Below, piece by piece: positions 42,157 through 49,554 of a DNA stretch of 64,000 nucleotides. Both the position numbers and the translations under genes were made by a program. Each line of letters begins with the position of its first letter. Position 1 is the stretch's first letter. This stretch comes from DATLGB01 sp963726825 (GTDB lineage: Bacteria; Actinomycetota; Thermoleophilia; Solirubrobacterales; Solirubrobacteraceae): NCBI GenBank assembly GCA_963726825.1, contig CAVSDT010000002.1, positions 1,364,001-1,428,000 of the forward strand, written 5' to 3'. The notes below the pieces were generated by a model. The model worked only from the letters and a program-made list of their open reading frames with translations. It was not told the DNA's origin and searched no databases.

Positions 42157-42859
42157 GACGGCCCCCGTCCAGGCTCACGACGGCGCCGGTCATGTAGCCG
42201 GCGTCCGGGCCGAGCAGGAAGGCCACGAGGCCGCCGACCTCCTCCGGGCGGCCGAAGCGGCCGGCCGGGATGTCGGCGCGCAGCTCGTCGGCCGTCTCGG
42301 GGTCCTCGAGGTAGGCGGCCGTCATGCGGGTCGGGAAGTAGCCGGGGCAGATGGCGGTGACGACGATGCCGTCGCCCGCGAGGTCGAGCGCGAGGCTGTG
42401 CGCGAGCGAGGTCGTCGCCGCCTTCGAGGCGTTGTAGTCCGCGAAGCCCCGCTCGGCCCGCAGGGCGTTGACGGAGGCGTTGAGGACGATGCGCCCGCCG
42501 GCGGTCATCCGGCGCGCGCAGGAGCGGGCGACGTGGAAGGTCCCGAGCACGTTGACCGCCATGACGCGGAGGAAGTGCGCCGAGTCGAGCTCCAGGGCGG
42601 GCTTGCCCTCGCCGTCGATGCCCGCGGACGCGAAGCAGGCGTCCACGCCGCCCATCGTGTCCGCCGCCTCGGCGACGGCGGCCTCCACGGCCGCGTCGTC
42701 GGCGACGTCGCACGCGGTCGCGCCCGCGACCCCGTCCGGGAGCTGGGCGAGCGACTCGGGGCGCGAACCGAGGCCCCAGACGTCGTGGCCGTCGGCGACC
42801 AGGCGGGTCGCGGCCGCGTGGCCGAGCCCGCTGGTGGCGCCGGAGACGACGATGCGCAT
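42149..42859 (-). CDS. short-chain dehydrogenase/reductase (SDR)
   Basis: This 236-aa classical SDR has the coenzyme motif SGATSGLGHAAA, the CDVADD adenine-ring element, ASAG for NNAG, catalytic Ser in VLNASVNAL, and Tyr/Lys in YNASK. The C-terminus (GYMTGAVVSLDGGRHV) is typical. It likely oxidises or reduces a secondary alcohol with NAD(P). Located between hisB-like and hisD-like genes with 1-nt and 8-nt overlaps, it should act in the same pathway; the substrate is unknown. Confidence 0.9.
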   Translation of the reverse strand: MRIVVSGATSGLGHAAATRLVADGHDVWGLGSRPESLAQLPDGVAGATACDVADDAAVEAAVAEAADTMGGVDACFASAGIDGEGKPALELDSAHFLRVMAVNVLGTFHVARSCARRMTAGGRIVLNASVNALRAERGFADYNASKAATTSLAHSLALDLAGDGIVVTAICPGYFPTRMTAAYLEDPETADELRADIPAGRFGRPEEVGGLVAFLLGPDAGYMTGAVVSLDGGRHV

Positions 42860-43497
42860 CAGTCCAGCGTCCCCTTCACGCCCGCCGTCCTGCCGGCCCG
42901 CTGCGGGTTGGCCGCCAGGGCGGAGCGCAGGGCGCGGGCGAAGGCGCGGAAGCCGGCCTCCCACGCGTGATGGGGGTCGGTCGCCTCGTACAGGCGCAGG
43001 TGGATCGAGCAGCGCGCGCCCTGCGCGAAGCCCTCGAAGAAGCCGGGCAGGTCGGCGGCGAGCATGTCCTCGACGTGCTCGAGGGCAGCGGCGTCCTCGC
43101 GTTGGATCTTGTGGTTGGAGCGGCCCTCGAAGGAGATCGAGGCGAGCGCGGAGGCCTCGTCCATCATCCCGTAGGCGAACCCGTTGGAGTCGACTCCGTC
43201 GGCGATCCGGTCCTTGAGGAGCTGCCCCGTGGCGAGGCCGAGCGCAAGGCCGATGTCCTCCACGCAGGTGTGGGTGAGGCGGAACGTCTTGACCGTGTAG
43301 GAGGCGTCGATCGCGGCGTCGGCGTACCAGCCGAGCATCTCGAGCATGTGGTCGAAGAAGCTCAGCGTCGTCGCGAGCCGCGGCTCGCGCTGCGCCCCCG
43401 GCTCGATGGCCACGTCGATGACCGCCTCGCGGGTCTCGCGGTGGACGGTGTAGGCGGCGCCGTCGACCTCGACGGTCATGCCGGTGTAGTCGCTCAT
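42859..43497 (-). CDS. imidazoleglycerol-phosphate dehydratase-like protein with altered metal motif
   Basis: This 212-aa protein has the HisB dehydratase fold: FFDHMLEML (His50), MDEA and DPHHAWEAGFRAFARAL (His176, His177, Glu180), and a late GVKGTL near the usual STKGVL. The first metal motif, DDHHTVED in typical enzymes, reads LTHTCVED: the second His becomes Thr77 and the preceding acidic residues are missing. The N-terminal RETREA is close to the usual RxTxET. This divergence, and linkage to hut genes instead of hisH/A/F, suggest a paralogue that dehydrates another imidazole diol. Start ATG at 43497 overlaps hisC-like as ATGA. Confidence 0.8.
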   Translation of the reverse strand: MSDYTGMTVEVDGAAYTVHRETREAVIDVAIEPGAQREPRLATTLSFFDHMLEMLGWYADAAIDASYTVKTFRLTHTCVEDIGLALGLATGQLLKDRIADGVDSNGFAYGMMDEASALASISFEGRSNHKIQREDAAALEHVEDMLAADLPGFFEGFAQGARCSIHLRLYEATDPHHAWEAGFRAFARALRSALAANPQRAGRTAGVKGTLD

Positions 43498-44567
43498 GCG
43501 GTTGCGGCCTCCTGGAGCGCCTCGCGGACGAGCGCCATGCGGGGCGGGGCCCCGATCGTGATGCGGACCCAGCCGTCCATGCCGAGGTCGGCCCCGTCGC
43601 GCACGGCGACACCGCGGGCGGCGAGCGCCGTGTGCAGGGCGGCGGGGTCGGACGGGCGGACGCTGACGAAGTTGGCCTGGGAGGCGAGGTGCTCGATGTC
43701 GTGCTCGCGCAGGAAGCGCTCGAGGCGCTCGCGTTCCCGGGTGACGAGCCGGACGCCGTAGTCGGCCCACGCGGTGTCGGCGAGCGCGGCCCGGGCGGCG
43801 GCGAGCGCGACCGTGTTGACGTTGAACGGCGGGCGGATCGCGTCCATGGCGGCGATCAGGTCGGGGTGGCCGAGGCCGTAGCCGACCCGCAGCCCGGCGA
43901 GGCCGTGGGCCTTGGACAGCGTCCGCTGCACGAGCAGGTTGTCGTGCGTGCGCAGCAGGCGCCCGACGTCGGGGCGCGCCGATGGGGTGGTGAAGTCGCG
44001 GTAGGCCTCGTCGAGGACGACGAGCGTCGTGTCGGGGACGGCCGCGAGGAACGCGTCCAGCTCCGCCGGATCGAGCGCCGCGCCTGTCGGGTTGTGCGGG
44101 GACGGGAGCCAGACGAGCGCGGCGGCGGTGCCCGTGCCCCGGGCCGCGGCGGCCATCGCGGCGAGGTCGTGCGCGCCGTCCGCGCGCAGCTCGACGGTGC
44201 ACAGGGTCGCGTCGTGCAGCTGCGCGACGAGCGCGTCGATCGCGTAGCACGGGCGGCCGAGCACGACGGGGGCGCCCGGCTCGAGGACGAGGGTCGCGAC
44301 GAGGTAGCACAGCTCGTCGGAGCCGCTCGTGGCCACGACCCGCTCGGCGCCGACGCCGGCGTGGGCGGCGAGCGCGTGGCGCAGGGGCTCCTGCGTGGCG
44401 TAGCGGTGGACGTCGTCGGCGGCGGCCGCGATCGCCTGGCGCACGGCCGGGGACGGGCCGAGCGGCGCCTCGTTGGCCGACAGCTTCCCGCCCGGCCCGA
44501 CGGCGGGGGCGCGCCCTGGCCGGTAGGGGCGGATCGCGCGGACACGCTCGGCGACCGCGACGCTCAC
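43494..44567 (-). CDS. histidinol-phosphate aminotransferase-like PLP enzyme
   Basis: This 357-aa class I/II aminotransferase is of HisC type. The N-terminal KLSANEAPLGPSP matches the LDANENPxGP signature. PLP contacts are SGSDELCYL, SPHNPTGAAL (Asn), VLDEAYRDF (Asp, Tyr) and LSKAHGLAGLRVGYG (Schiff-base Lys in LSKA). HisC-type enzymes transaminate imidazole-acetol phosphate and often aromatic amino acids. GTG at 44567 overlaps the dehydrogenase stop. In this operon it may aminate an imidazole ketone or imidazolyl-pyruvate; genuine biosynthetic HisC remains possible. Confidence 0.85.
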   Translation of the reverse strand: MSVAVAERVRAIRPYRPGRAPAVGPGGKLSANEAPLGPSPAVRQAIAAAADDVHRYATQEPLRHALAAHAGVGAERVVATSGSDELCYLVATLVLEPGAPVVLGRPCYAIDALVAQLHDATLCTVELRADGAHDLAAMAAAARGTGTAAALVWLPSPHNPTGAALDPAELDAFLAAVPDTTLVVLDEAYRDFTTPSARPDVGRLLRTHDNLLVQRTLSKAHGLAGLRVGYGLGHPDLIAAMDAIRPPFNVNTVALAAARAALADTAWADYGVRLVTRERERLERFLREHDIEHLASQANFVSVRPSDPAALHTALAARGVAVRDGADLGMDGWVRITIGAPPRMALVREALQEAATA

Positions 44568-45553
44568 GGGCGCACCAGCAGCTTGACGGCCTCGGGGGCG
44601 GCGAGCTGGCGCTCGAAGGCGGCGGGCGCCTCGGCGAGGTCCACGGTGTCGGTGACGACCGGGAGGAAGCGCCAGCCGTCGGAGGCGAGCAGCGCGACCG
44701 CCGCGGGCAGCTCGTCGGTGAACGCGTTGCAGCCGGTCAGGCGCAGGCCGCGCTCGACGAGCGTGCGGGCCGGGACGTCGGGGACGCTGTGGCCGATGGC
44801 GAGGAGCAGCACCTCGCCGGCGTCGGCGACCAGCCGCAGCGCGTCCGGCAGCGCCTGCGGGTACCCCGCGCAGTCGATCACGACGTCGTAGGCGCCGGCG
44901 TCGAGGTCCGTGGCGGCGTCGGCGACGCGCGCCGTGCCGAAGGCGGCCGCCAGGGCCGCGCGGAGGGACGCCGGCTCGGCCACGTCGACGCGAGCCGCAG
45001 GGAAGCGGCGGTGCAGCTCCGCATGCAGCAGCGCGCCGATCGGGCCGTGGCCGAGGATCGCGACGCGCTCGGGCGCCGCCGCGAGGCGGCCGAGGGCGTG
45101 GAGCGCGACCGCGAGCGGCTCCGCGAGGACGGCGGTGGCACCGTCGAGGCCGTCGGGAACCGGATGCAGGAGCGACGCGGGGAGGACGCAGTGGGTGGCG
45201 AAGCCGCCCGGGCACGCCTCACCGACGAACTCGAACCCACCGCCCGCGACGGGGAAGCGGGAGTCGGCCACGACGGCCGCGCCCGGGAGGAGACCGGCGT
45301 CGGCGCCTGCCGCCTCGACGCGACCGACGAGCTCGTGACCGAGCGTCGCGGGCCACTCGCGCACCCAGTCGCCCGTGCGCATGACGTGCAGGTCCGAGCC
45401 GCACAGGCCGGCCCACTCGACGCGCACCAGCGCCTCGTCGGCCGCGGGGGCGGGCAGCCGGCGCTCGCCGAGCACGAGCCGGAGATCGCGACCGAGCAGC
45501 ACGGAGGGCGTGACGGTCGTGCCGTCGGCGCCGGCCGGGGCGGGCCGGGTCAC
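44564..45553 (-). CDS. zinc-type alcohol dehydrogenase (MDR family, polyol/threonine dehydrogenase-like)
   Basis: This is a 329-aa medium-chain dehydrogenase. The catalytic zinc site is seen in AGLCGSDLHV and LGHELVGRVEAAG, and the nucleotide loop in VAILGHGPIGALL. The four-cysteine structural zinc lobe of most polyol dehydrogenases is absent. The C-terminal half resembles L-idonate/threonine dehydrogenases. GTG at 45553 overlaps the iclR stop as GTGA, making it the first enzyme gene of the operon. A side-chain alcohol of an imidazole compound is a plausible but unproven substrate. Confidence 0.85.
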   Translation of the reverse strand: MTRPAPAGADGTTVTPSVLLGRDLRLVLGERRLPAPAADEALVRVEWAGLCGSDLHVMRTGDWVREWPATLGHELVGRVEAAGADAGLLPGAAVVADSRFPVAGGGFEFVGEACPGGFATHCVLPASLLHPVPDGLDGATAVLAEPLAVALHALGRLAAAPERVAILGHGPIGALLHAELHRRFPAARVDVAEPASLRAALAAAFGTARVADAATDLDAGAYDVVIDCAGYPQALPDALRLVADAGEVLLLAIGHSVPDVPARTLVERGLRLTGCNAFTDELPAAVALLASDGWRFLPVVTDTVDLAEAPAAFERQLAAPEAVKLLVRP

Positions 45554-46359
45554 GCCGCCACCTCGTGCGCCGGGGCGTGGCCCATCGCCGCCGACAGCCG
45601 CCCGGCAGCACCGCGGACGAGCTCCCCGGCGTCGCGCACCTCGGCGGGCGTGCGCTGGGCGCTGAGGAACGTCACGCCGATCGCCGCGACGGGCAGCCCC
45701 TCGTGGCTGAAGACGGGCGCGGCGACGCAGGTGATCCCCGGCGTCGTCATCCCGTCGTCGGAGGCGATGCCGCGACCGCGCACGGCTTCGAGCTCGGCGA
45801 TCAGGCCGTCGAGCGCCACCGGGCCGCGATCGGTGCGCTGCACGAGCGGGGCCTGCGCGAAGAGCGCCCGCACCTGGGCTTCGGGCAGGTGGCCGAGGAT
45901 CGCCCGGCCGACCGCGGTGAGGTGCGCGGGCAGGCGCACGCCGACCTCCGTCACGAGCCGCACGGGCGTCGTGTCCGGCTGCTCCTTGTCGACGTAGAGG
46001 ACCTCGGCGCCGTGCAGCACGGCGAGGTGCGACGTCTCCCCCGTGCGCTGCGAGAGCTCCACGAGCTGCGGCCGGCCGAGTCGCTGCAGCGGCCCGCTGC
46101 GCAGGTACGCCGAGCCGATCTCGAACACCGCGACGCCGAGGCCCCACGCGCGCTCGGCCTCGTAGTAGGTGACGAAGTTGCGGTCGCGCAGGACGTTGAG
46201 GAGGTGGTGGGTGCTGGACTTCGGGATCGCGCACTCGCGGCTGATCGTCATCGTCGGCACCGGCCGCGTGTGGCGCGCGAGCAGCTCGAGGACGGCGAGC
46301 AGCCGTTCGGCGGACTTGACGGAGGAGGAGGAGGAGGACACGTCTGCGATCTGAGACAC
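45550..46359 (-). CDS. IclR-family transcriptional regulator
   Basis: This 269-aa regulator has an N-terminal winged helix-turn-helix (SAERLLAVLELL to STHHLLNVLRDRNFV, residues 18-65) and a C-terminal GAF-like effector domain (ETSHLAVLHGAEVLYVDKE, TAVGRAILGHLP, GITCVAAPVFSHEG). Residues 7-13 are a serine run. The GTG at 46359 was used; a GTG at 46341 is an alternative. It is first in the minus-strand operon and overlaps the dehydrogenase gene, so it probably controls the his/hut operon and perhaps the divergent gene. An 8-bp inverted repeat covers its start. Confidence 0.9.
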   Translation of the reverse strand: MSQIADVSSSSSSVKSAERLLAVLELLARHTRPVPTMTISRECAIPKSSTHHLLNVLRDRNFVTYYEAERAWGLGVAVFEIGSAYLRSGPLQRLGRPQLVELSQRTGETSHLAVLHGAEVLYVDKEQPDTTPVRLVTEVGVRLPAHLTAVGRAILGHLPEAQVRALFAQAPLVQRTDRGPVALDGLIAELEAVRGRGIASDDGMTTPGITCVAAPVFSHEGLPVAAIGVTFLSAQRTPAEVRDAGELVRGAAGRLSAAMGHAPAHEVAA

Positions 46360-46380
46360 CGGTCGCAGGAGCGCGACCGG
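46359..46380. promoter_or_regulatory. 8-bp inverted repeat at the iclR start, candidate operator
   Basis: CCGGTCGC (46359-46366) and GCGACCGG (46373-46380) are perfect inverted repeats with a 6-nt spacer, placed just before the iclR GTG and downstream of a minus-strand TACAAC box (46385-46390). Autoregulation by IclR would fit. A second short palindrome, GACAG-N4-CTGTC, lies at about 46434-46447 in the same 139-bp divergent region. Confidence 0.5.
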
Positions 46381-46498
46381 ACGGGTTGTATCCGCCCGGC
46401 CGACCGCGCCGCAACCCGAAAGCGTCTGAGGTGACAGACCGCTGTCCCTCTGGCGGGTCGAGCCGACACGGGGTTCGCCACGGGGCCATGATGACCCC

Positions 46499-48466
46499 GT
46501 GCAACGCCTCACGGGGTACACGGATGCGCTCGTCGCGCACCCCGGGGAGCGTGTCGCCCTGCGCGTCTCGAGCCCGGCGCCGTGGTCCGCGCGCCTCGTC
46601 CGGCTGTGGCACGGCGCGGAGGAGGACGTCGCCTCGGCGCTCGACGGCTCGCGCTTCCCGGCCGCGGAGCATCCGATCGAGCTGGGCTCGTGGATCGAGG
46701 TGCCGGGCGGCGGCGAGCTGCCGGTCTCGGGGACGTTCGCGGTGTGGGTCCTCCTCACCCGGCCGTCGCCGGGCGGGACCCTCTTCGAGGGCGGCGGGGT
46801 GCGGGTCGGCCTCGATCTCGACGGACGGGTCGAGGTGATCGCCGGCGGGACTCGCGTCGCCACCGACCGCGTCCTGCCCCTGCGGGAGTGGCGGTTGGTC
46901 TCGGCGTCGTGGGCCGACGACGGCGCAACGAGGGCGGCGCACGGGCCGATGACCGGCTCGCGGGTCCCTGCGACGGAGGCGCGTGCTGCGAAACCCACCC
47001 ATGCGGTTGCTTTCGCAGCACGCGGGTGGCGGATGGGCCGAGGCATCGACGGCAAGCTCGACCGTCCCGTCCTGCGTGGCGGCGACGACGTCCACGCCGC
47101 CTGGGACCTCGCCCACGATCCCGCCTCCACCCACGTCCCCGACACCGGACCCCACGGCCTGCACGCGCAGCTGCACGGGATGCCGACACGGGCGGTCACG
47201 TCCCACGACTGGACGGGCGACGAGGACGCCTGGCGCCATCGCCCGCAGGAGTGGTCGGCGGTGCACCTGCACACGGACGACCTCGAGGACGCGCAGTGGC
47301 CCGCGGCCGCGACGGTCGAGCTCCCGCCGGACCTCGCGAGCGGCGTCTACGCGATCCGGCTCGACACGGCGGACGAGACCGACCACCTCCCGCTCGTCGT
47401 CGCGCCCTCCGCACCGGCAGCGCGCGTCGCCGTCGTCCTCCCCACCTTCACCTACCGCGCCTACGCGAACGAGGCCATCTCCCCCGCCTTCGACGTGGTC
47501 GCACACGGCCCGGCCGACGCGCGCGTCAGCGCCGCCGGCCTCCGCAGCCAGTACAACCGCCACCGCGACGGCTCGGGCGTCGTGCACGCGAGCACCCGGC
47601 GGCCGCTGCTGTCCGTGCGCCCCGATCACGTCTACTGGCTCACGGGACAGCCGCACGGGCTCAGCGCCGACCTGCACCTGCTCACCTGGCTGCGCGACCA
47701 GGACGTCGCCGTCGACGTCCTGGGCGACGAGCTGCTGCACGCGCGGGGCGCCGACCTCCTCGAGCCGTACCGCGTCGTCATCACCGGCAGCCATCACGAG
47801 TACGTCACCCGGGAGGAGCAGCAGGCGCTGCGCACCCACCGCGACCGGGGCGGGCGCCTGATGGTGCTGGGCGGCAACAGCCTGCAGCTCGTCGTGGGCG
47901 TGCACCGCGACCGGCCGTGGGTGACGGAGGTCCGGCGGACCGGCTCGCACGTCGGCCTGTGGCAGGGCGAGCCCGGCGAGACGCACCTCGCCGCCACCGG
48001 CGAGCCCGGCGGCCACTGGTCCCTGCGCCGGGAGGGGTCGCGCGGGCTCAGCGGCCTCGACCTCTCCGGCATGGGCTTCGAGGGCGGGCGGCCCTACGAG
48101 CGCACCCCCCGCTCGCGCGAGGACGACGTCGCCTGGGTCTTCGACGGCGTGCCCGACGGCCCGATCGGGACCGACGGCCTCGTCATGGGCGCCGCCGCCG
48201 GCTATGAGGTCGACGCCTTCGACATGTCGATGGGCAGTCCGCCGGACGGCATCGTGCTCGCAACCGCGCGCGGGTTCGGACCCGGCTACGTGGCGGCGGG
48301 CGCCGATCCCGACGTGCGTGCCGACATGGTCCTGCTCCCGGCGCCGGAGGACGGCTGGGTCTTCGCGACCGGGTCGATCGCGTGGTGCGGCGCGCTGGCG
48401 GTGAACGCGGGAGACCGCGCGGTCTCCCGGATCACCGGCAACGTGCTGCGACGGTTCCTCCGCTAG
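46499..48466 (+). CDS. N,N-dimethylformamidase large-subunit-like protein
   Basis: This 655-aa protein resembles the beta (large) subunit family of N,N-dimethylformamidase. An N-terminal beta-sandwich/LamG-like half precedes a C-terminal hydrolase domain (about 305-655) with PTFTYRAYANE, SQYNRHRDGSG, YWLTGQPHGLSADLH and ITGSHHEY. In the characterised enzyme two Tyr and one Glu bind a single iron (from memory). Tyr319 or Tyr322, Tyr352 and Glu434 are the likely counterparts. No small subunit gene is nearby. GTG at 46499 follows a CATGAT box at 6 nt. Residues about 160-180 are encoded by a 14-bp inverted repeat that may be an insertion. An amide bond substrate linked to the divergent operon is inferred. 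Confidence 0.78.
   Translation: MQRLTGYTDALVAHPGERVALRVSSPAPWSARLVRLWHGAEEDVASALDGSRFPAAEHPIELGSWIEVPGGGELPVSGTFAVWVLLTRPSPGGTLFEGGGVRVGLDLDGRVEVIAGGTRVATDRVLPLREWRLVSASWADDGATRAAHGPMTGSRVPATEARAAKPTHAVAFAARGWRMGRGIDGKLDRPVLRGGDDVHAAWDLAHDPASTHVPDTGPHGLHAQLHGMPTRAVTSHDWTGDEDAWRHRPQEWSAVHLHTDDLEDAQWPAAATVELPPDLASGVYAIRLDTADETDHLPLVVAPSAPAARVAVVLPTFTYRAYANEAISPAFDVVAHGPADARVSAAGLRSQYNRHRDGSGVVHASTRRPLLSVRPDHVYWLTGQPHGLSADLHLLTWLRDQDVAVDVLGDELLHARGADLLEPYRVVITGSHHEYVTREEQQALRTHRDRGGRLMVLGGNSLQLVVGVHRDRPWVTEVRRTGSHVGLWQGEPGETHLAATGEPGGHWSLRREGSRGLSGLDLSGMGFEGGRPYERTPRSREDDVAWVFDGVPDGPIGTDGLVMGAAAGYEVDAFDMSMGSPPDGIVLATARGFGPGYVAAGADPDVRADMVLLPAPEDGWVFATGSIAWCGALAVNAGDRAVSRITGNVLRRFLR
46980..47024. 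repeat. 14-bp perfect inverted repeat inside the DMFase-like gene
   Basis: CGCGTGCTGCGAAA (46980-46993) and TTTCGCAGCACGCG (47011-47024) form a perfect 14-bp stem with a 17-nt loop. The open frame continues through it. The residues it encodes (about 161-175) separate two parts of the beta-sandwich region, and flanking codons 140-160 also look unlike the family, so a short palindromic element may have inserted in frame. Confidence 0.75.
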
Positions 48467-49461
48467 GAGGCGGTCGGCTCGGCGGCGGGCTTCTTCGCCG
48501 CGGCCTTCTTCGCGGCGGCCTTCTTGGCCGCCGGCTTCTTCGCCGCGGCCTTCTTCGCGGCCGGCTCCTTCTTGGCCGCGGGCGCCTTCTTGGCGGCCGC
48601 GTCCTTCTTCGCCGCCGGCGCCTTCCTGGTTGCCGGCTTCTTCGCCGCGGCCGCCTTCGCCGGCGCGGGCTCGGAGGCCTCGGGCTCGGGCTCCGGAGCC
48701 ATCTCGGCGAGGACCAGCGCCTCGGCAGGCGGCAGGCCCTTGTCCTTCGGCGGGGCCTGGGGCTCCCGGGTGGGGGCCTCCTTGGTCTCCGCCGCGGAGG
48801 CGTCCTGCTCGCCCGAGTCGGGCTCGTCGCCGTGCTTGCGCGTGCGCCGGGAGTTCTTGCCGCCGCTGGGCTTGGTGCCCTGCGGGACCGGTGACTCGTC
48901 GGGCGCGTCGTCGCGGCCCTTCAGCGGAGCCAGGAGCATCGTCATGTTGCGGCCGTCGACGATCGGCCGCTGATCGACCTGGGCGAGCTCGTCGAGCTCC
49001 TCCGCGAGGCGGTTGAGGATCATCTCCCCCCGCTCGGGGTGGGCGACCTCGCGGCCGCGGAACATGATCGTGACCTTGACCTTGTCCTTGGCCTGCAGGA
49101 ACCGCTCGACGTGACCCTTCTTGGTGTCGTAGTCGTGCTGCGCGATCTTCGGCCGGAACTTGATCTCCCGGACGACGATCTGCTGCTGGTGCTTGCGGGC
49201 GGCCTTCTGGCGCTGCGCCTGCTCGTACTTGTACTTGGAGTAGTCGAGCACCCGGCAGACCGGGGGCTTGGCGCCGGGAGCGACCTCGACGAGGTCGAGC
49301 TCGCGCTCCTGGGCGTAGCGGAGTGCCTCACCCGTCTTGACGATGCCCACCTGCTCGCCGTCGGATCCGATCAGTCGGACCTCAGGCACGCGGATGCGCT
49401 CGTTCGTACGAGTCGAGTCGCGCTCCGGGAGTGACCGGTCGAAACGTCTAGGGACAGGCAC
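48463..49461 (-). CDS. infC: translation initiation factor IF-3 with long Lys/Ala-rich tail
   Basis: This 332-aa IF-3 has a normal core: the N-domain (NERIRVPEVRLIGSDGEQVG, residues 20-39, through VCRVLDYSKYKYEQ), the linker helix, and the C-domain (REIKFRPKIAQHDYDTKK to about residue 182). IF-3 keeps 30S subunits apart and checks the start codon. Residues 183-332 are extra: first an acidic/Pro-rich linker, then from 267 about a dozen AAKKP/AAAKK repeats like histone H1 tails. The start is GTG at 49461. The stop overlaps the converging DMFase-like gene by 4 nt (CTAG). thrS lies 93 nt upstream; rpmI-rplT are 20 kb away. Confidence 0.95.
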   Translation of the reverse strand: MPVPRRFDRSLPERDSTRTNERIRVPEVRLIGSDGEQVGIVKTGEALRYAQERELDLVEVAPGAKPPVCRVLDYSKYKYEQAQRQKAARKHQQQIVVREIKFRPKIAQHDYDTKKGHVERFLQAKDKVKVTIMFRGREVAHPERGEMILNRLAEELDELAQVDQRPIVDGRNMTMLLAPLKGRDDAPDESPVPQGTKPSGGKNSRRTRKHGDEPDSGEQDASAAETKEAPTREPQAPPKDKGLPPAEALVLAEMAPEPEPEASEPAPAKAAAAKKPATRKAPAAKKDAAAKKAPAAKKEPAAKKAAAKKPAAKKAAAKKAAAKKPAAEPTAS

Positions 49462-49554
49462 TACGTGTGGTTGCGGCTATGCATGCCGCGATGCGTGCGC
49501 GTAATCAACACGGCGGAGTCTAGCTCAGGACGGCGCGAGTTGTGACGATCCGCC

